Source: Raphanus sativus
Lineage: Eukaryota > Streptophyta > Magnoliopsida > Brassicales > Brassicaceae
Assembly (NCBI RefSeq): GCF_000801105.2
Contig: NC_079517.1
Coordinates: 23,125,973-23,189,972 of the forward strand
Reading direction: 5' to 3'
Length of the DNA: 64,000 nt
Shown here: in pieces, positions 34,980-45,005 of the stretch
Position numbering within the stretch: position 1 is the first letter of the stretch
Layout of the letters: every line of letters begins with the position of its first letter
The notes under the pieces: generated by a model
Seen by the model: the letters and a program-made list of their open reading frames with translations, nothing else
Databases searched by the model: none
What the model was told of the DNA's origin: nothing
Translations under genes and position numbers: made by a program

Positions 34980-35640
34980 CCCCATGGGGAGCAGAATACC
35001 ATCACAAACCTCCCATAACGCATACGGCCTCAGTGTCTATGACGAACCTCCGGGTTCAGTATGGCCTCAGGGTCTATATAACAACCTCCAGGTTCAGTAC
35101 GGCCTCCGGGTCTATAAAAGAGCCTCAGGGATTAATACAGCCTCCGGATCTGTAAAGAGTCTCCGGTTTCAAGATCACCTACGGGTCGATCAAGGGCCTT
35201 CGGGTCTAACTGATCTTCGGATCTGATAAGAATCTCAGGGTTCAAGGATCTTTGAGTCCAAATACCAACCTTCGGGTTTGCCAAGAACCTCAGGGTTAAA
35301 AAGCATCAACCTCCGGGTTCGAGGTATCCATCGGGTTCAGTCACGATCCCCAGATCTAAGGATTAAACCCCAACATCAGAAACCTCAGGGTTCAATGAGC
35401 AAACCTTCGGGTTCAATAAAATGGCCTTCGGGCCTAGGTAAGAGAGCTCAGGGTTCAAGGCCTTAAGAACTTCCGGGTTCTAGGGCTCAAGAACCTCAGG
35501 GTTCAAACCGAGCTAGAACTCTAGGGTTTTAAGCAAGGATCTTTCATTCCAAAACTAAAACTCAGGTTTTTTAATATTGGATTACAAGGTCTAATGCTTC
35601 TCTAATTATTTCAGGGTTCAGTCAGTTTAATAACGGGATC
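34980..35640 (+). repeat. Hairpin-repeat array of element A, copy 1
   Basis: GAACCTCCGGGTTC, GAACCTCAGGGTTC and GGCCTTCGGGCC units repeat every 15-30 bp. Each unit folds on itself with a 4-5 bp stem. The order of units is the reverse complement of those in element E (19,720-19,180). Confidence 0.8.
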
Positions 35641-36089
35641 CAGGTCTTAGACTCTGATATCCTTCCAAGGGTCTGGCCCTTACAAGGTTCCAGCACAGCC
35701 AAGGATCCAGCCCTTCCTACATACCTACACGTCCACCTAGACGTCTTTGCATCCCGGAGATACGAAATTTGCTCAACGAGGTCTAAACCCCTAGGCTGTC
35801 AACGCAGCAACAGGGTCCGAGTCCTAGATTCCAAAAATCCGCCTAGAAGATTATGTTCTTTCCAAAAAGACCTGTGCTCAAAGGCCTCATGAATAGCTCC
35901 AATCAAGAGATAGTTTCAGAGAATGACAAAGGAGTGGATCCAAGAAACAACAGAAGAAGGCGAAAATGATAAGTATTATTATTATGCTATCAAATGTCCT
36001 TATTCGGCTACAAAATCATCAAAACCCAGGGAGAAAAGCTACAATATAAAATAAAGCATAAGTAGTAAAAACACTTCAAGGCTTTGGAT

Positions 36090-37030
36090 GATGCGGCGCC
36101 GAAGGAAAATCATCAAGTCCACCTCACCCATTCGCCGAACCCCGAACAGGCTCTCCAATAAGTCCCCAGCGGTTTATATTTCTCTCCGACCACTCCTTCA
36201 CAAGCTCCCAACGAGCTTGCTCACGGGCCCGCTGCACGGTCAAAGCTTGATGAGTTATCACCTCTTGAAGCTGGTTACGAAGGAACAGGACTTCCTCATG
36301 CGGTGGAACACGCCGGCGTGGACCAAACAATCTGCTACCTCCAGCATTTCTCAGGGTCGAGGAAGTCGCAACCGAAGAGACAAAGGAAGGCGACGCATAA
36401 NNNNNNNNNNNNNNNNNNNNNNNNNNNNNNNNNNNNNNNNNNNNNNNNNNNNNNNNNNNNNNNNNNNNNNNNNNNNNNNNNNNNNNNNNNNNNNNNNNNN
36501 GATCGTGTCCTCTGAGGTTTGGCCCTACAATATTCGTCATACACTGATGATATTGAAGCCCTGGGAATCCCACCTAAAAGACGGCACAGCAAAGGGTCAA
36601 AATCATTTCCATATCTGTTTGAGAGAAAGAAAAGCTGTCTTACCCCAAATACGGCTGTGGCGTAAAGACATCTGGCTCATCAGAAATAGAATCCAACGAA
36701 ATCGCCTGGGAATGCCTTTTGCCAACTTCACCAAAGTCTCGCCAGCATGGAATACCGGCCGGAAGACCTCTGGGAAAAACATTACATGAGATGGGGCGGT
36801 GACACAAAATCTATTTTAACCAAGACAAGAGAAGCGTACCGACGGATTGCCAAAAGAGAGGATAGCGTGGAGCATCATTAACCTTGATAAACGCATATCT
36901 CCTGTTCCAGAAGTCGTTGGAAGGAACACCCCTAGGAGGTTCGTCCACCAAAGGCTCACCATCTCGAGACCAGATTTGGTAAAACCCTTCTTGTTCGACA
37001 GAGGAAGGAAGGAATAGGAATACAAAATTC
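36090..37030 (-). pseudogene. Antisense-gene remnant of a different Tat subfamily
   Basis: Minus-strand pieces read GFYQIWSRDGEPLVDEPP, FWNRRYAFIKVNDAPRYP (about 36,990-36,840) and, left of the gap, LRNQLQEVITHQALTVQRA and ARWELVKEWSERNINRW, ending at about 36,124. The last phrase aligns with the coiled-coil end of the E and A antisense genes (ARWEVMREWLKEQTDKW). The gene is interrupted by the 100-base gap and truncated at 37,030 by Athila sequence. It is too diverged to be part of A itself. Confidence 0.5.
36401..36500. other. Assembly gap (100 N)
   Basis: Exactly 100 N, a conventional size for an unknown gap. ORFs drawn across it are meaningless. Confidence 1.
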
Positions 37031-37650
37031 AGGTAATCCGAAGAGGAAGAGAGTGATGAATTTGGTGTCCACAGAAATGAGTTTGGACATGCTAGGGGAT
37101 TTGATGGTGAAATCATCCCTGTCACCAAAAAACACATAAGAAAATCCTGGAGAGAGCATCTCTTTTTCAGAAGAGTTGTTTAAGCCTTCCAGAACATGCA
37201 CGCCATTACCATGCATACAGAACAGCACCAGTACCCTACAGCAAGGAGAAGATAGATGATATGGTGATTGATGTGTGGGGAGCCCATGCACACCTGGAGG
37301 AAGAATTCCGCACACTGGTGGAAGATGCCTACCAGCCATTGGATCGCAGCTATGAAGCTCTTCAAAGTGATATGGCAGTGCTAAGGATGGAGATTGAGAG
37401 CATTAGAACCATGCTTGAGAAGGAAGTTACGCCACCAGTATCGATCGACACAGCACCATCGCCAGCCATCGATCTCGGCAAGACTACATCCAACACCCAA
37501 CCAGAATGTTCATCACCTAAAAGAGATGATTGGGAGATTTCTTACATCAATACACGGATTGGAGACGTCTACAGCCCTCTCAACAACAATTTCGAATGGT
37601 TAAGCAAAAGGATTGATCTTCTACAGCAAGATTTGGAAACAATTTGCTAG
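37031..37650 (+). pseudogene. Athila ORF fragment
   Basis: Plus-strand frames read EFGVHRNEFGHARG, then after a frameshift MVIDVWGAHAHLEEEFRTL, SDMAVLRMEIESIRTMLEK and ISYINTRIGDVYSPLNNN. They match the long Athila ORF at 50,508-53,485 (minus strand) over its middle part. Both ends are abrupt and there are no LTRs next to it, so it is a displaced 0.6-kb piece and not a separate insertion. Confidence 0.7.
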
Positions 37651-37671
37651 AAGGATCAACCTCAAAGTCAT

Positions 37672-38405
37672 AACAACCTCCGGGTTCAGTACGGCCTCCG
37701 GGTCTATAAAAGAGCCTCAGGGATTAATACAGCCTCCGGATCTGTAAAGAGTCTCCGGTTTCAAGATCACCTACGGGTCGATCAAGGGCCTTCGGGTCTA
37801 ACTGATCTTCGGATCTGATAAGAATCTCAGGGTTCAAGGATCTTTGAGTCCAAATACCAACCTTCGGGTTTGCCAAGAACCTCAGGGTTCAAAAGCATCA
37901 ACCTCCGGGTTCGAGGTATCCATCGGGTTCAGTCACGATCCCCAGATCTAAGGATTAAACCCCAACACTCAGAAACCTCAGGGTTCAATGAGCAAACCTT
38001 CGGGTTCAATAAAATGGCCTTCGGGCCTAGGTAAGAGACCTCAGGGTTCAAGGCCTTAAGAACTCCCGGGTTCTAGGGCTCAAGAACCTCAGGGTTCAAA
38101 CCAAGCTAGAACTCTAGGGTTCTAAGCAAGGATCTTTCATTCCAAAACTAAAACTCAGGTTTTTAATAATGGATTACAAGGTCTAACGCTTTTCTAATTA
38201 TTTCAGGGTTCAGTCATTTTGACTAACAGGATCCAGGTCCTAGACACTGATATCCTTCCAAGGGGTCAACCCTTACAAGGGTCCGACCCTTACGAGGTTT
38301 CAGCCCTTTCAAGGGTCCATCCCTTCTCATGAATCTACGCGTCTACCTAGGTGTCCTTGCGTTCCGAAGATATGGAATTGATTCGACGAGATCTAAACCC
38401 CTAGG
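37672..38405 (+). repeat. Hairpin-repeat array of element A, copy 2
   Basis: Nearly identical to 35,085-35,640 for over 550 bp, then diverging from about 38,220. The part after that (GGATCCAGGTCCTAGACAC to CTAAACCCCTAGG) is the version that continues, across the Athila insertion, into 47,278 read leftwards. Confidence 0.8.
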
Positions 38406-39757
38406 TGATAGTGCTCAAATTACCCAGTAGAGATTACTCTCTCAAATAAGAGGTACAGATGTAGGACTTAGGGATCGAATCACGAGGAGCTAGAGAACCA
38501 ATTAAATCTAATCAATTAATCAATCCTAGGTGAAGTTGGTTTTAATTATGAAAATGTAAATAACAATTCCTAAAATGAGCAAGGTAGTTGCTCTAACTAA
38601 CAATATGATGGGGTGTTCAAATGAAATGAAGAGTGCTAGACTTAGGGCTTTTATTCAGGAATGGAGATTATAATATCTATAAATGCTTGACAAGTTGCTT
38701 GCATGATACTATAGAACTCAGCGCTTAACTCTCAGTGATGTCTCACTGGTTAAATAATCTAGATCTCTGGCCTCAACTGTCGTATGTTGACACAGAAAAA
38801 GAGTCGATCAATATCCTTTTGAGATATCAAGCGATACACCTTTCGCTCGGCGATCGATTCACCTGCCGGGATATCGATCGACGGCTTCTAGATATTCCTA
38901 GGCGCGAGCCGATAATGAACACTAGATCTCAAGGAGGGCGGTTAGCTCTTCTCCAAGAAGATACTAGTTCAAACAGATAATTCAAGATATCAAAGATCCT
39001 AGTGATTTATATTCTAGTTAGCTACTCTAGAACAAGGGTGCAATCTATTTGATGAATATCACAACTTAGCAATTATAGTTTGGGGCTAATCCCACAAACC
39101 TATTTAAACCCTAAATCTAACAAGTAGACTACTCAGACATAGCTAAGCAATTCATAACAATAGATAGATGAAAGAATTGCATAGATAGATAAAAAGTAGA
39201 ATAACAAATGGAGTTCACAAATCTCTCCAATCTCTCAAAACATGTAAAACTCTAGTCTCTCTCTCTCACTCTCTGCTTTGCCTCCCAAGACTTGAAGACT
39301 TGTGTTTCTTAGACTCTTCAAAGCTTGCCGTCAAAAACACTTAGCAGGAATATTTAAGCATTTCCATTAGGTTAAAAACACGTCAGAGGCAATCTCGTAA
39401 TTTGGTGAATTCTTGGTGAAGTAGTCGGCTACCATTTCATCCTCGATATCGATCGACAACACTAGATGTGTATCCATCGATTATAATCTTCTAGTACGCG
39501 GATCTTCTCAGCTACATCGATCGATAACTCAGGATGAGTATTGATCGATTATTATCGCAATGTTGACTTCCGACTTGGTCTTGAATGGTCAACTCGGGTG
39601 TATTATCTCTTGTAATCCAAAATGCTCCAAAAACATCACTTTATCATGAAACGCTCCTGAACCTGAAAACATACCTAACATGCTAGAAAACACAGTAGAT
39701 ATATAATAAAATACTAGTATACCATGGTAGAAAATGGGTGAAATCCATGGTATATCA
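38406..39757 (-). repeat. 3' LTR of Athila element F
   Basis: It starts TGATAGTGCTCAAATTACCC and ends CCATGGTATATCA. It is preceded by CTAGG and followed by ACTCCCCCTGACTTACT, whose complement AGTAAGTCAGGGGGAGT is the polypurine tract. It is the inverted partner of 47,279-48,612. It contains TCGATCGA and related motifs. Confidence 0.85.
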
Positions 39758-39992
39758 ACTCCCCCTGACTTACTCCTTTGCTTGTCCTCAAGCAAAAACC
39801 AGTAGTCTTTGGAAAAAGTTTGAAAACAGTAGGAACTCAAAGATTCAAAATATTGAAGTCATTGTGGGAACCGAAATTCGCACTGTCGATTTTTATTAAG
39901 TAAATCGGAGGAAAGCTAAGTAAACCTAACTTTCCCTGAAGGTCCGGATTCTCTGCGACAACCAACGACAAGTGATCAAATAAATGCGGAAA

Positions 39993-40405
39993 GGTTTTAT
40001 TAAGATTTGAGACTGGACCTTAAGGAAGGCTGCCTACGTACCCCTTTCGAGGATCAAGTCGGACGTAGTTCAGTTGGAGTTGTTTGAACAAGAGATCGAA
40101 CTGCCTGGCGGAGTTCGTCTAGTACGAGCGTTAGTCATAGAAACGGGCATGTCGAGAATAATGCCTAGGGTTTCTATGTGCGGAACTCTAAGTACAACAA
40201 GGGTTTTGTTAAGAGTTGGGACTGGACCTTGAGAAAGGCTGCCTACGTACCCCTTTCGAGGATCAAGTCGGACGTAGTTCAGTTAGAAAGATTTGAACAA
40301 GAGATCGAACTGCCTCGGCGGAGTTCGTCTAGTATGAGCGTTGGACATTGAAACAGGCATGTCGAGATTAATGCCTAGGGTTTCTATGTGCCGAACTCTA
40401 AGTAA
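39993..40405. repeat. Tandem duplication of about 209 bp in solo LTR G
   Basis: GGGACTGGACCTTGAGAAAG-like starts at about 39,993 and 40,202. Both copies run through GGCTGCCTACGTACCCCTTT, GATCGAACTGCCT and GGGCATGTCGAGA to ATGTGCGGAACTCTAAGTA. They differ by scattered point changes. Confidence 0.8.
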
Positions 40406-41181
40406 AGCTTAAACGTTGGATCTTTCCGAGAGGAGTAGAGATATGCTAACGTGACGGAAGTAGGACAGGGGCGGCCGGACGTTCTAGGTCCTGCCTTGCT
40501 AGTCTGGCCACCTAAGTCCTACATTCTCTAAGATAGCAGGAATTCTCTAAGTCTAAATCTCGGATCTGCCCTAATTTTCGGATTTGCTCTCTCTCTTAAT
40601 GATTTTTTTGCTCTGCCTTTCTTCCTCTCCCAAAGCTCCTTTATATACTCCTTCTTATGACGGTCTATTCTCCTCCTGGGCCGCAAGGCGGGCTTCTTTC
40701 CATTTTCGTCGGCTTTCATCGGGAAACTTGACATTTATCTTCGGGAAACTTGACATTTATCCTTCCGGAAATTTAGCATTTATCTTGCTATGCAAAGATA
40801 AACGTAAATCGTCGTATCTATCTCAGATAATCGTAAACGGACTGTCCGATCGTGTTTGGTCCCTTTCAGGCCGTTTCCAGGACTTCCGTGGTTTTCTACG
40901 ATCTCTCCGGAAGTTCTTCATTCGTTCGTAGAGTTGAGACGAGTGGTGTCTTAAGATAACCATCGCTGTTTCATACGAAGAATTTAAGATCTTCCTTCCT
41001 GTCGATACCTTACGAGTTTCCGAAGTTTTCCCGACGGTCCTAGATTGGAGTAAGAACCGGAGTTTCGTATGCGGAATCTCAATGATTCGTCCTGCGAGGA
41101 CTTGGGAAAGACTCGAAATACAGACTTCCGATGGCCGGGGACTGGGATTCGTGTATGAAAGATTGTTATCCGAAGACCCGA

Positions 41182-41512
41182 GCCAGCACGGGGCTAGCCG
41201 CCCGGCGGCCATGGCCAGCACGGGCGCTAGCCGCCGGCGGCTACGGCCAGCACGGGGCTAGCCGCCCGGCGGCCACGGCCAGCACGGGCGCTAGCCGCCG
41301 GCGGCCATGGCCAGCACGGGGCTAGCCGCCCGGCGGCCACGGCCAGCACGGGCGCTAGCCGCCGGCGGCCACGGCCAGCACGGGCGCTAGCCGCCGGCGG
41401 CCACGGTCGGCGCGGGGCTAGCCGCCCGGCGGCCACGGCCAGCACGGGCGCTAGCCGCCGGCGACCACGGCCAGCACGGGGGCTAGCCGCCCGGCGGCGA
41501 CGGACCAGCACG
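41182..41512. repeat. GC-rich satellite, about ten units of 32-34 bp
   Basis: Units of the form GCCAGCACGGGGCTAGCCGC followed by CCGGCGGCCACG repeat head to tail, alternating between GGGGCTAGCCGCCC and GGGCGCTAGCCGCC versions. Each unit contains GCTAGC and CCGCCGGCGG palindromes and many CpG sites, in sharp contrast with the surrounding AT-rich DNA. ORFs here (Ala/Arg-rich) are by-products. Confidence 0.9.
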
Positions 41513-41940
41513 TGCGTCTCGACGAGGGCTTCGATTTGATATGTTGATCGTTTTCTCGGTCCTCACGGTTTGAGAGAACGGGTTCTTTGAAGTTTCGCGG
41601 CGGCCGAACCAGCACGGGGGCTTAGCCGCCCGGCGGCCAGGACCAGCACGGGGGCTAGCCGCCGGCGGCCAGGACCAGCACGTGCGTCTCGACGAGGGCT
41701 TCGATTTGATATCTTGATCGTTCTCTGGGTCCTCACGGTTTGAGAGAACGGGCTCTTTGAAGTTTCCCGGCGGCCGAACCAGCATGGGGGCTTAGCCGCC
41801 CGGCGGCCAGGACCAGCACGGGGGCTAGCCGGCGGCGGCCAGGACCAGCACGTGCGTCTCGACGAGGGCTTCGATTTGATATCTTGATCGTTCTCTGGGT
41901 CCTCACGGTTTGAGAGAACGGGCTCTTTGAAGTTTCAAGG
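41502..41940. repeat. Higher-order repeat, period 170 bp, in solo LTR G
   Basis: GGACCAGCACGTGCGTCTCG occurs at 41,502, 41,672 and 41,842, each time followed by ACGAGGGCTTCGATTTGATA, a CCTCACGGTTTGAGAGAACG phrase and two of the GC-rich units. The second and third copies are closer to each other (both GTTCTCTGGG) than to the first. Confidence 0.85.
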
Positions 41941-42800
41941 CGGATTCCTTGTCGTTCGGCCTATCCAAACTTAGATCACTTCCCGTTTCTTCCTTATACT
42001 TTCGTATGACAAATAGATTTAGCCGTTGATTTCGAGATAACCGTTTTTGACCCCAACAGTCATCACTCTATGGGTTTGCAATTCATATCTAAACATCCTA
42101 ATCACAGAAGCTCATTATGCCTTATCCTAGCTTAGCAACCAAAATCATCTAGTCCACAACTTAGCAAATCTTATCTGACATTCCCTCTACTAACCTCATT
42201 TCTTAACATAAAATAAAAGTGAAGGCTTTACCTTGGGAGTATCGATCAAAGGACACATGGATTCAACTCAAACAAGTATCTGAACACACATGTAGTATTC
42301 TATGATCCATTTCTCCCCTCATCTCTCTTCTCTGAATCTCTTATTAGTTTCAATTTCAACAGGTTTCGATGCCACAAAGGTCATCTAGTCTATCTCATTG
42401 ACATTTGCATTTGTAACTCATACATTTTGACAAAGTGTAGCGAATAGTGGGGTCATAGGTAATGTACCTACCCCTCGTTTCCACAATGTGTGATCATCCT
42501 TGAGATTTAGAATAGTGGGATCACGGGTAATGTACCTATTAGATCTTTGAGATGCCGAAGAGAGAGAATGAAGGGAACCAGAAACACACAGACTTTTTAC
42601 CTTCCATACTTGTAAGAGGATCCCGATCCAGTGATTTCCAAGCCCTAAGACAAGCAAATAAGTCAGTATTAGTGTTGGAGGTCAGCTTTGGTTCATTCAA
42701 ACAATTTCAGCTAGTGTATATAGTTGACAGGTTGATCCACTTTAGCATCTTTAGTACTATCTGTAATCAGTAAATCTAGAATGGTGCTAAAGAGTGGTTA

Positions 42801-43104
42801 GACAGTCAAATATAAATCTATATCATTGTCCCTATTTAATACTCATGTGAAAAATAATTTTGAAAGCCTTGATTTATATCCCCGATTACAGTCAAATATA
42901 AATCTCCTGATAGAATGCCATTAATAATGGTACCATTACAGTCAAATAATCAAGGCTGATTGACAATCTTACTCCCCGATTTATACTCCCTGGAGGTATA
43001 TTTGGGTCAACAAATATAAGGCTTGTTGGCGATTATTTGACCCAAATAATCCTGATTTATATCACCGATTACTAGTAATGGTACTCAAGGATTTGTGTTG
43101 GCGA
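42801..43104. other. Junction J1, patchwork filler
   Basis: Between Athila 3' sequence and gene U lies a mosaic of short phrases: GATTTATATCCCCGATTACA, GGTACCATTACAGTCAAATA, AAGGCTTGTTGGCGATTATT and CTAGTAATGGTACTCAAGGA. The same phrases in other orders make up the junctions at 50,066-50,507 and 53,486-53,806. No gene is present. Confidence 0.7.
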
Positions 43105-44106
43105 AGGAACTCCAAAAGATTGTCAATCTCAGGATCCTCATCTTGTTGTTCCCAAACTGGATGAACTTCATTCAAGCTTCGCGTGCACATACAAGTTACC
43201 TATACAACACATTACACAATGTGGTTGTCAAGAGAAACTAAAATACAAAGTTTTGATGAATCCATACGATGTTAACATACCTTCGCTTTATTAAATGTAT
43301 CACTCAAGGAGAGCTTTCCACCCTTGCCTTTGAACCTCAGTAAACATATACCATGTGAACTGATAGGACAGCCAATTGCTTCTCCAACACAGGGTATATA
43401 AGCGTACGCCCAGACCTGAATTACTTGCACGAACCCCTTGTGGACATAACTGGAATTCTTAATTTTACCACTTTCTGTTACGGTCTTAATCTGATGGACA
43501 AGTTCAACAAAAGCCACTCTTCCCCAGGGATACTGCTCGAAAGTCTCGAAATACATAAGCAGCTTCACTTGAGCAGGAGGGATAACTTCTCTTCGATCAA
43601 GGGCAAGTAAACCGCCTGTCAAGATGGCCAAATAACACAGCCTAATCTGGTCTTCCCTGGACCAGGATCTGCAAACATCAGGAGATCGACAGAGTTCAAG
43701 TATGTCCTCAGCGCTTGGGGTTGAACGGGGGCGTCTCAGTTTGAACAGCGCCCAAAAAAGATTACTTTCCTCAACATCTTCCACTACCATTGCATCAGGT
43801 ATTGGATCACAGTTTAAACTGTGATATTTTTAAACTCAAATAGCGAGAAACGGCCAGGCTGTTCTTCTATCAAAAACCAAAGCTCATGTAGTATTTTGCA
43901 ATAGAGTTGTCTAGAAAGAATGTAATGAACCAATATTGAGGTCCATGCAAACTTCAGATTCACGTACTCGATAATTACCCCTAGTGGAGAGTTCTCAACA
44001 TACTCCCACATCTTTTACCGCTTTCACGGTCTTGAAAGTAGAGCTGTAATTTATAGAATTCGAAGGATCTGGCCTCGTTTCTTCAGAAAAGAAACTTCGA
44101 GGGAAC
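43105..44106 (-). pseudogene. DUF1985 half of ULP-like gene U (inverted)
   Basis: Read on the minus strand from 44,106, the sequence follows the GTTCC duplication of element A in frame with the ATG at 9024. It then gives LHELWFLIEEQPGRFSLFEF, the start of DUF1985. A one-base shift near 43,806 leads to LNCDPIPDAM and the rest of the domain (LAILTGGLLALDRREVIPP, MYFETFEQYPWGRVAF). A donor at AAGCGAAG|GTATGT (43,281) and an acceptor TATAG near 43,195 define an intron. The next exon ends in filler after DPEIDNLLEFLRQH. An early TGA near 43,994 and the frameshifts make it a pseudogene. The second half lies at 54,860. Confidence 0.7.
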
Positions 44107-44544
44107 GGTTAGGGTATTTTTGTGTAGGATCGTTTTAGTACTACGGAACACTAGAAGATTTGTATGACAGAGTTGTAAATCGAGAGCAAAGAGATGTTAT
44201 TGAGTATATTCTTTAAGACTACAACGTGTTGGTGAATAAACTCTAATTCTAGTCGCCTAAACTCTAATCTCTTAGTCTCGAATTGTCAATCCCTTATTCT
44301 AGGGTTTGGGCTCCCCTTTTATAGTCATAGATGTCGGCTTCAAGTAATAGAACTCTTCCATAATCGGAAACATGGAAGTTTCCCCTTAGGCGGAAAACTT
44401 CTATTTTGCTTCAAGGTCGATCCGATCAAGGGGGTCAGACCTAAGGCAGGGGTCGGTCCCTGGTTTCTCCTTGAGCAAGGGTCCGGAAGTCGAGGGCCTA
44501 TCCGGAAGCTGGAGAAAACTTATGCCTGGATATTTTACCCAACA
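44107..44544 (-). repeat. 3' LTR of element A (now inverted)
   Basis: GGTTAGGGTATTTTTGTG (first base mutated) to GATATTTTACCCAACA. Its complement shares with 9034-9472 the stretch GATTTGTATGACAGAGTTGT and a similar length (438 against 439 bp). The E LTRs have neither. Confidence 0.85.
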
Positions 44545-45005
44545 GTTTGCCCCTTATTCCTTGATTTGCTCGTAGAAATCAAGGGAAAACGTATGCTTCT
44601 TGAGCCTTGGTAGTTTTCTCTTAGGACGGAGTACTCACTGGGCATATTCTCTCCTTGCATGGAATCAGGCCGGGACCTTGGCTGGTGAATGAAGTGCTGA
44701 TATTATGAGGCTCTAAAAATCATAGCTTCCCGAAGCGTCCGGATCCATGTCTTGACTTGTTTTTAAATGAAGAGATGAGATGGGGCATTCCCCTTCCGAA
44801 GAGTCAAGGGGTAAGAGCCTTTCCTTTGAGCCTGCTCGAATGGAGTGGGCTTCGCAAAAAGGCCCAACGACGGTTGAGTTTCTCCATTTGGCGCCCATTT
44901 GATCGCGTGGCGATTTGTACGAGGCGCGTGGTCATCACCCTAGGGTTTCTGCCTTCTTTATTTCATTTTCCCTTCTCTCCTTTCTTTTCTTCGGCTAGAT
45001 TGATA

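Larger units (their letters stand above)
34751..38405 (+). mobile_element. Element A, middle part with an internal duplication and foreign insert
   Basis: The sequence resumes directly after the CAAAT duplication with GTGCGAAAATACAGGTTAGC, the same order as in the RC of E at 19,990-19,960. It contains two nearly identical copies of the hairpin-repeat region (about 35,085-35,640 and 37,672-38,225). Between them lie an antisense-gene remnant, the assembly gap and an Athila fragment. It ends in CTAGG at 38,401-38,405, the duplicated target of Athila element F. Confidence 0.75.
39863..42058 (-). mobile_element. Solo LTR G, relative of element D (2,196 bp)
   Basis: It starts TGTGGGAACCGAAATTCGCA and ends TTTTTGACCCCAACA, as the LTRs of D do, and is flanked by GTCAT on both sides (39,858-39,862; 42,059-42,063). 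There is no primer-binding site, polypurine tract or ORF, so it is the product of LTR-LTR recombination. Minus-strand TATATAAAGGAG near 40,640-40,652 matches the position of the D promoter. The extra length over D comes from internal duplications and a GC-rich satellite. Confidence 0.9.
39758..42800 (-). mobile_element. 3' non-coding part of Athila element F, split by solo LTR G
   Basis: 39,758-39,862 and 42,064 to about 42,800 flank solo LTR G and are joined by its GTCAT duplication. No ORF of note is present. A phrase with GGGTAATGTACCTA occurs twice (near 42,455 and 42,525). This is the region between the last ORF and the polypurine tract in Athila elements. Envelope-like coding was looked for and not found. 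Confidence 0.7.

Noticed and set aside
36088..36789. Long ORF across the N gap
   Set aside because: The middle is 100 unknown bases, so continuity of the frame is accidental.
41131..41785. Ala/Arg/Gly-rich ORFs on both strands
   Set aside because: They are translations of the GC-rich tandem repeat inside solo LTR G. Unit lengths not divisible by three and no start context argue against a gene.
41182..41940. Possible CRISPR-like array
   Set aside because: Units are contiguous and diverge gradually, with no unique spacers, and the setting is a plant LTR.
39758..42800. Envelope-like gene of Athila
   Set aside because: No open frame with signal peptide or membrane segments was found between the polypurine tract and the breakpoint.
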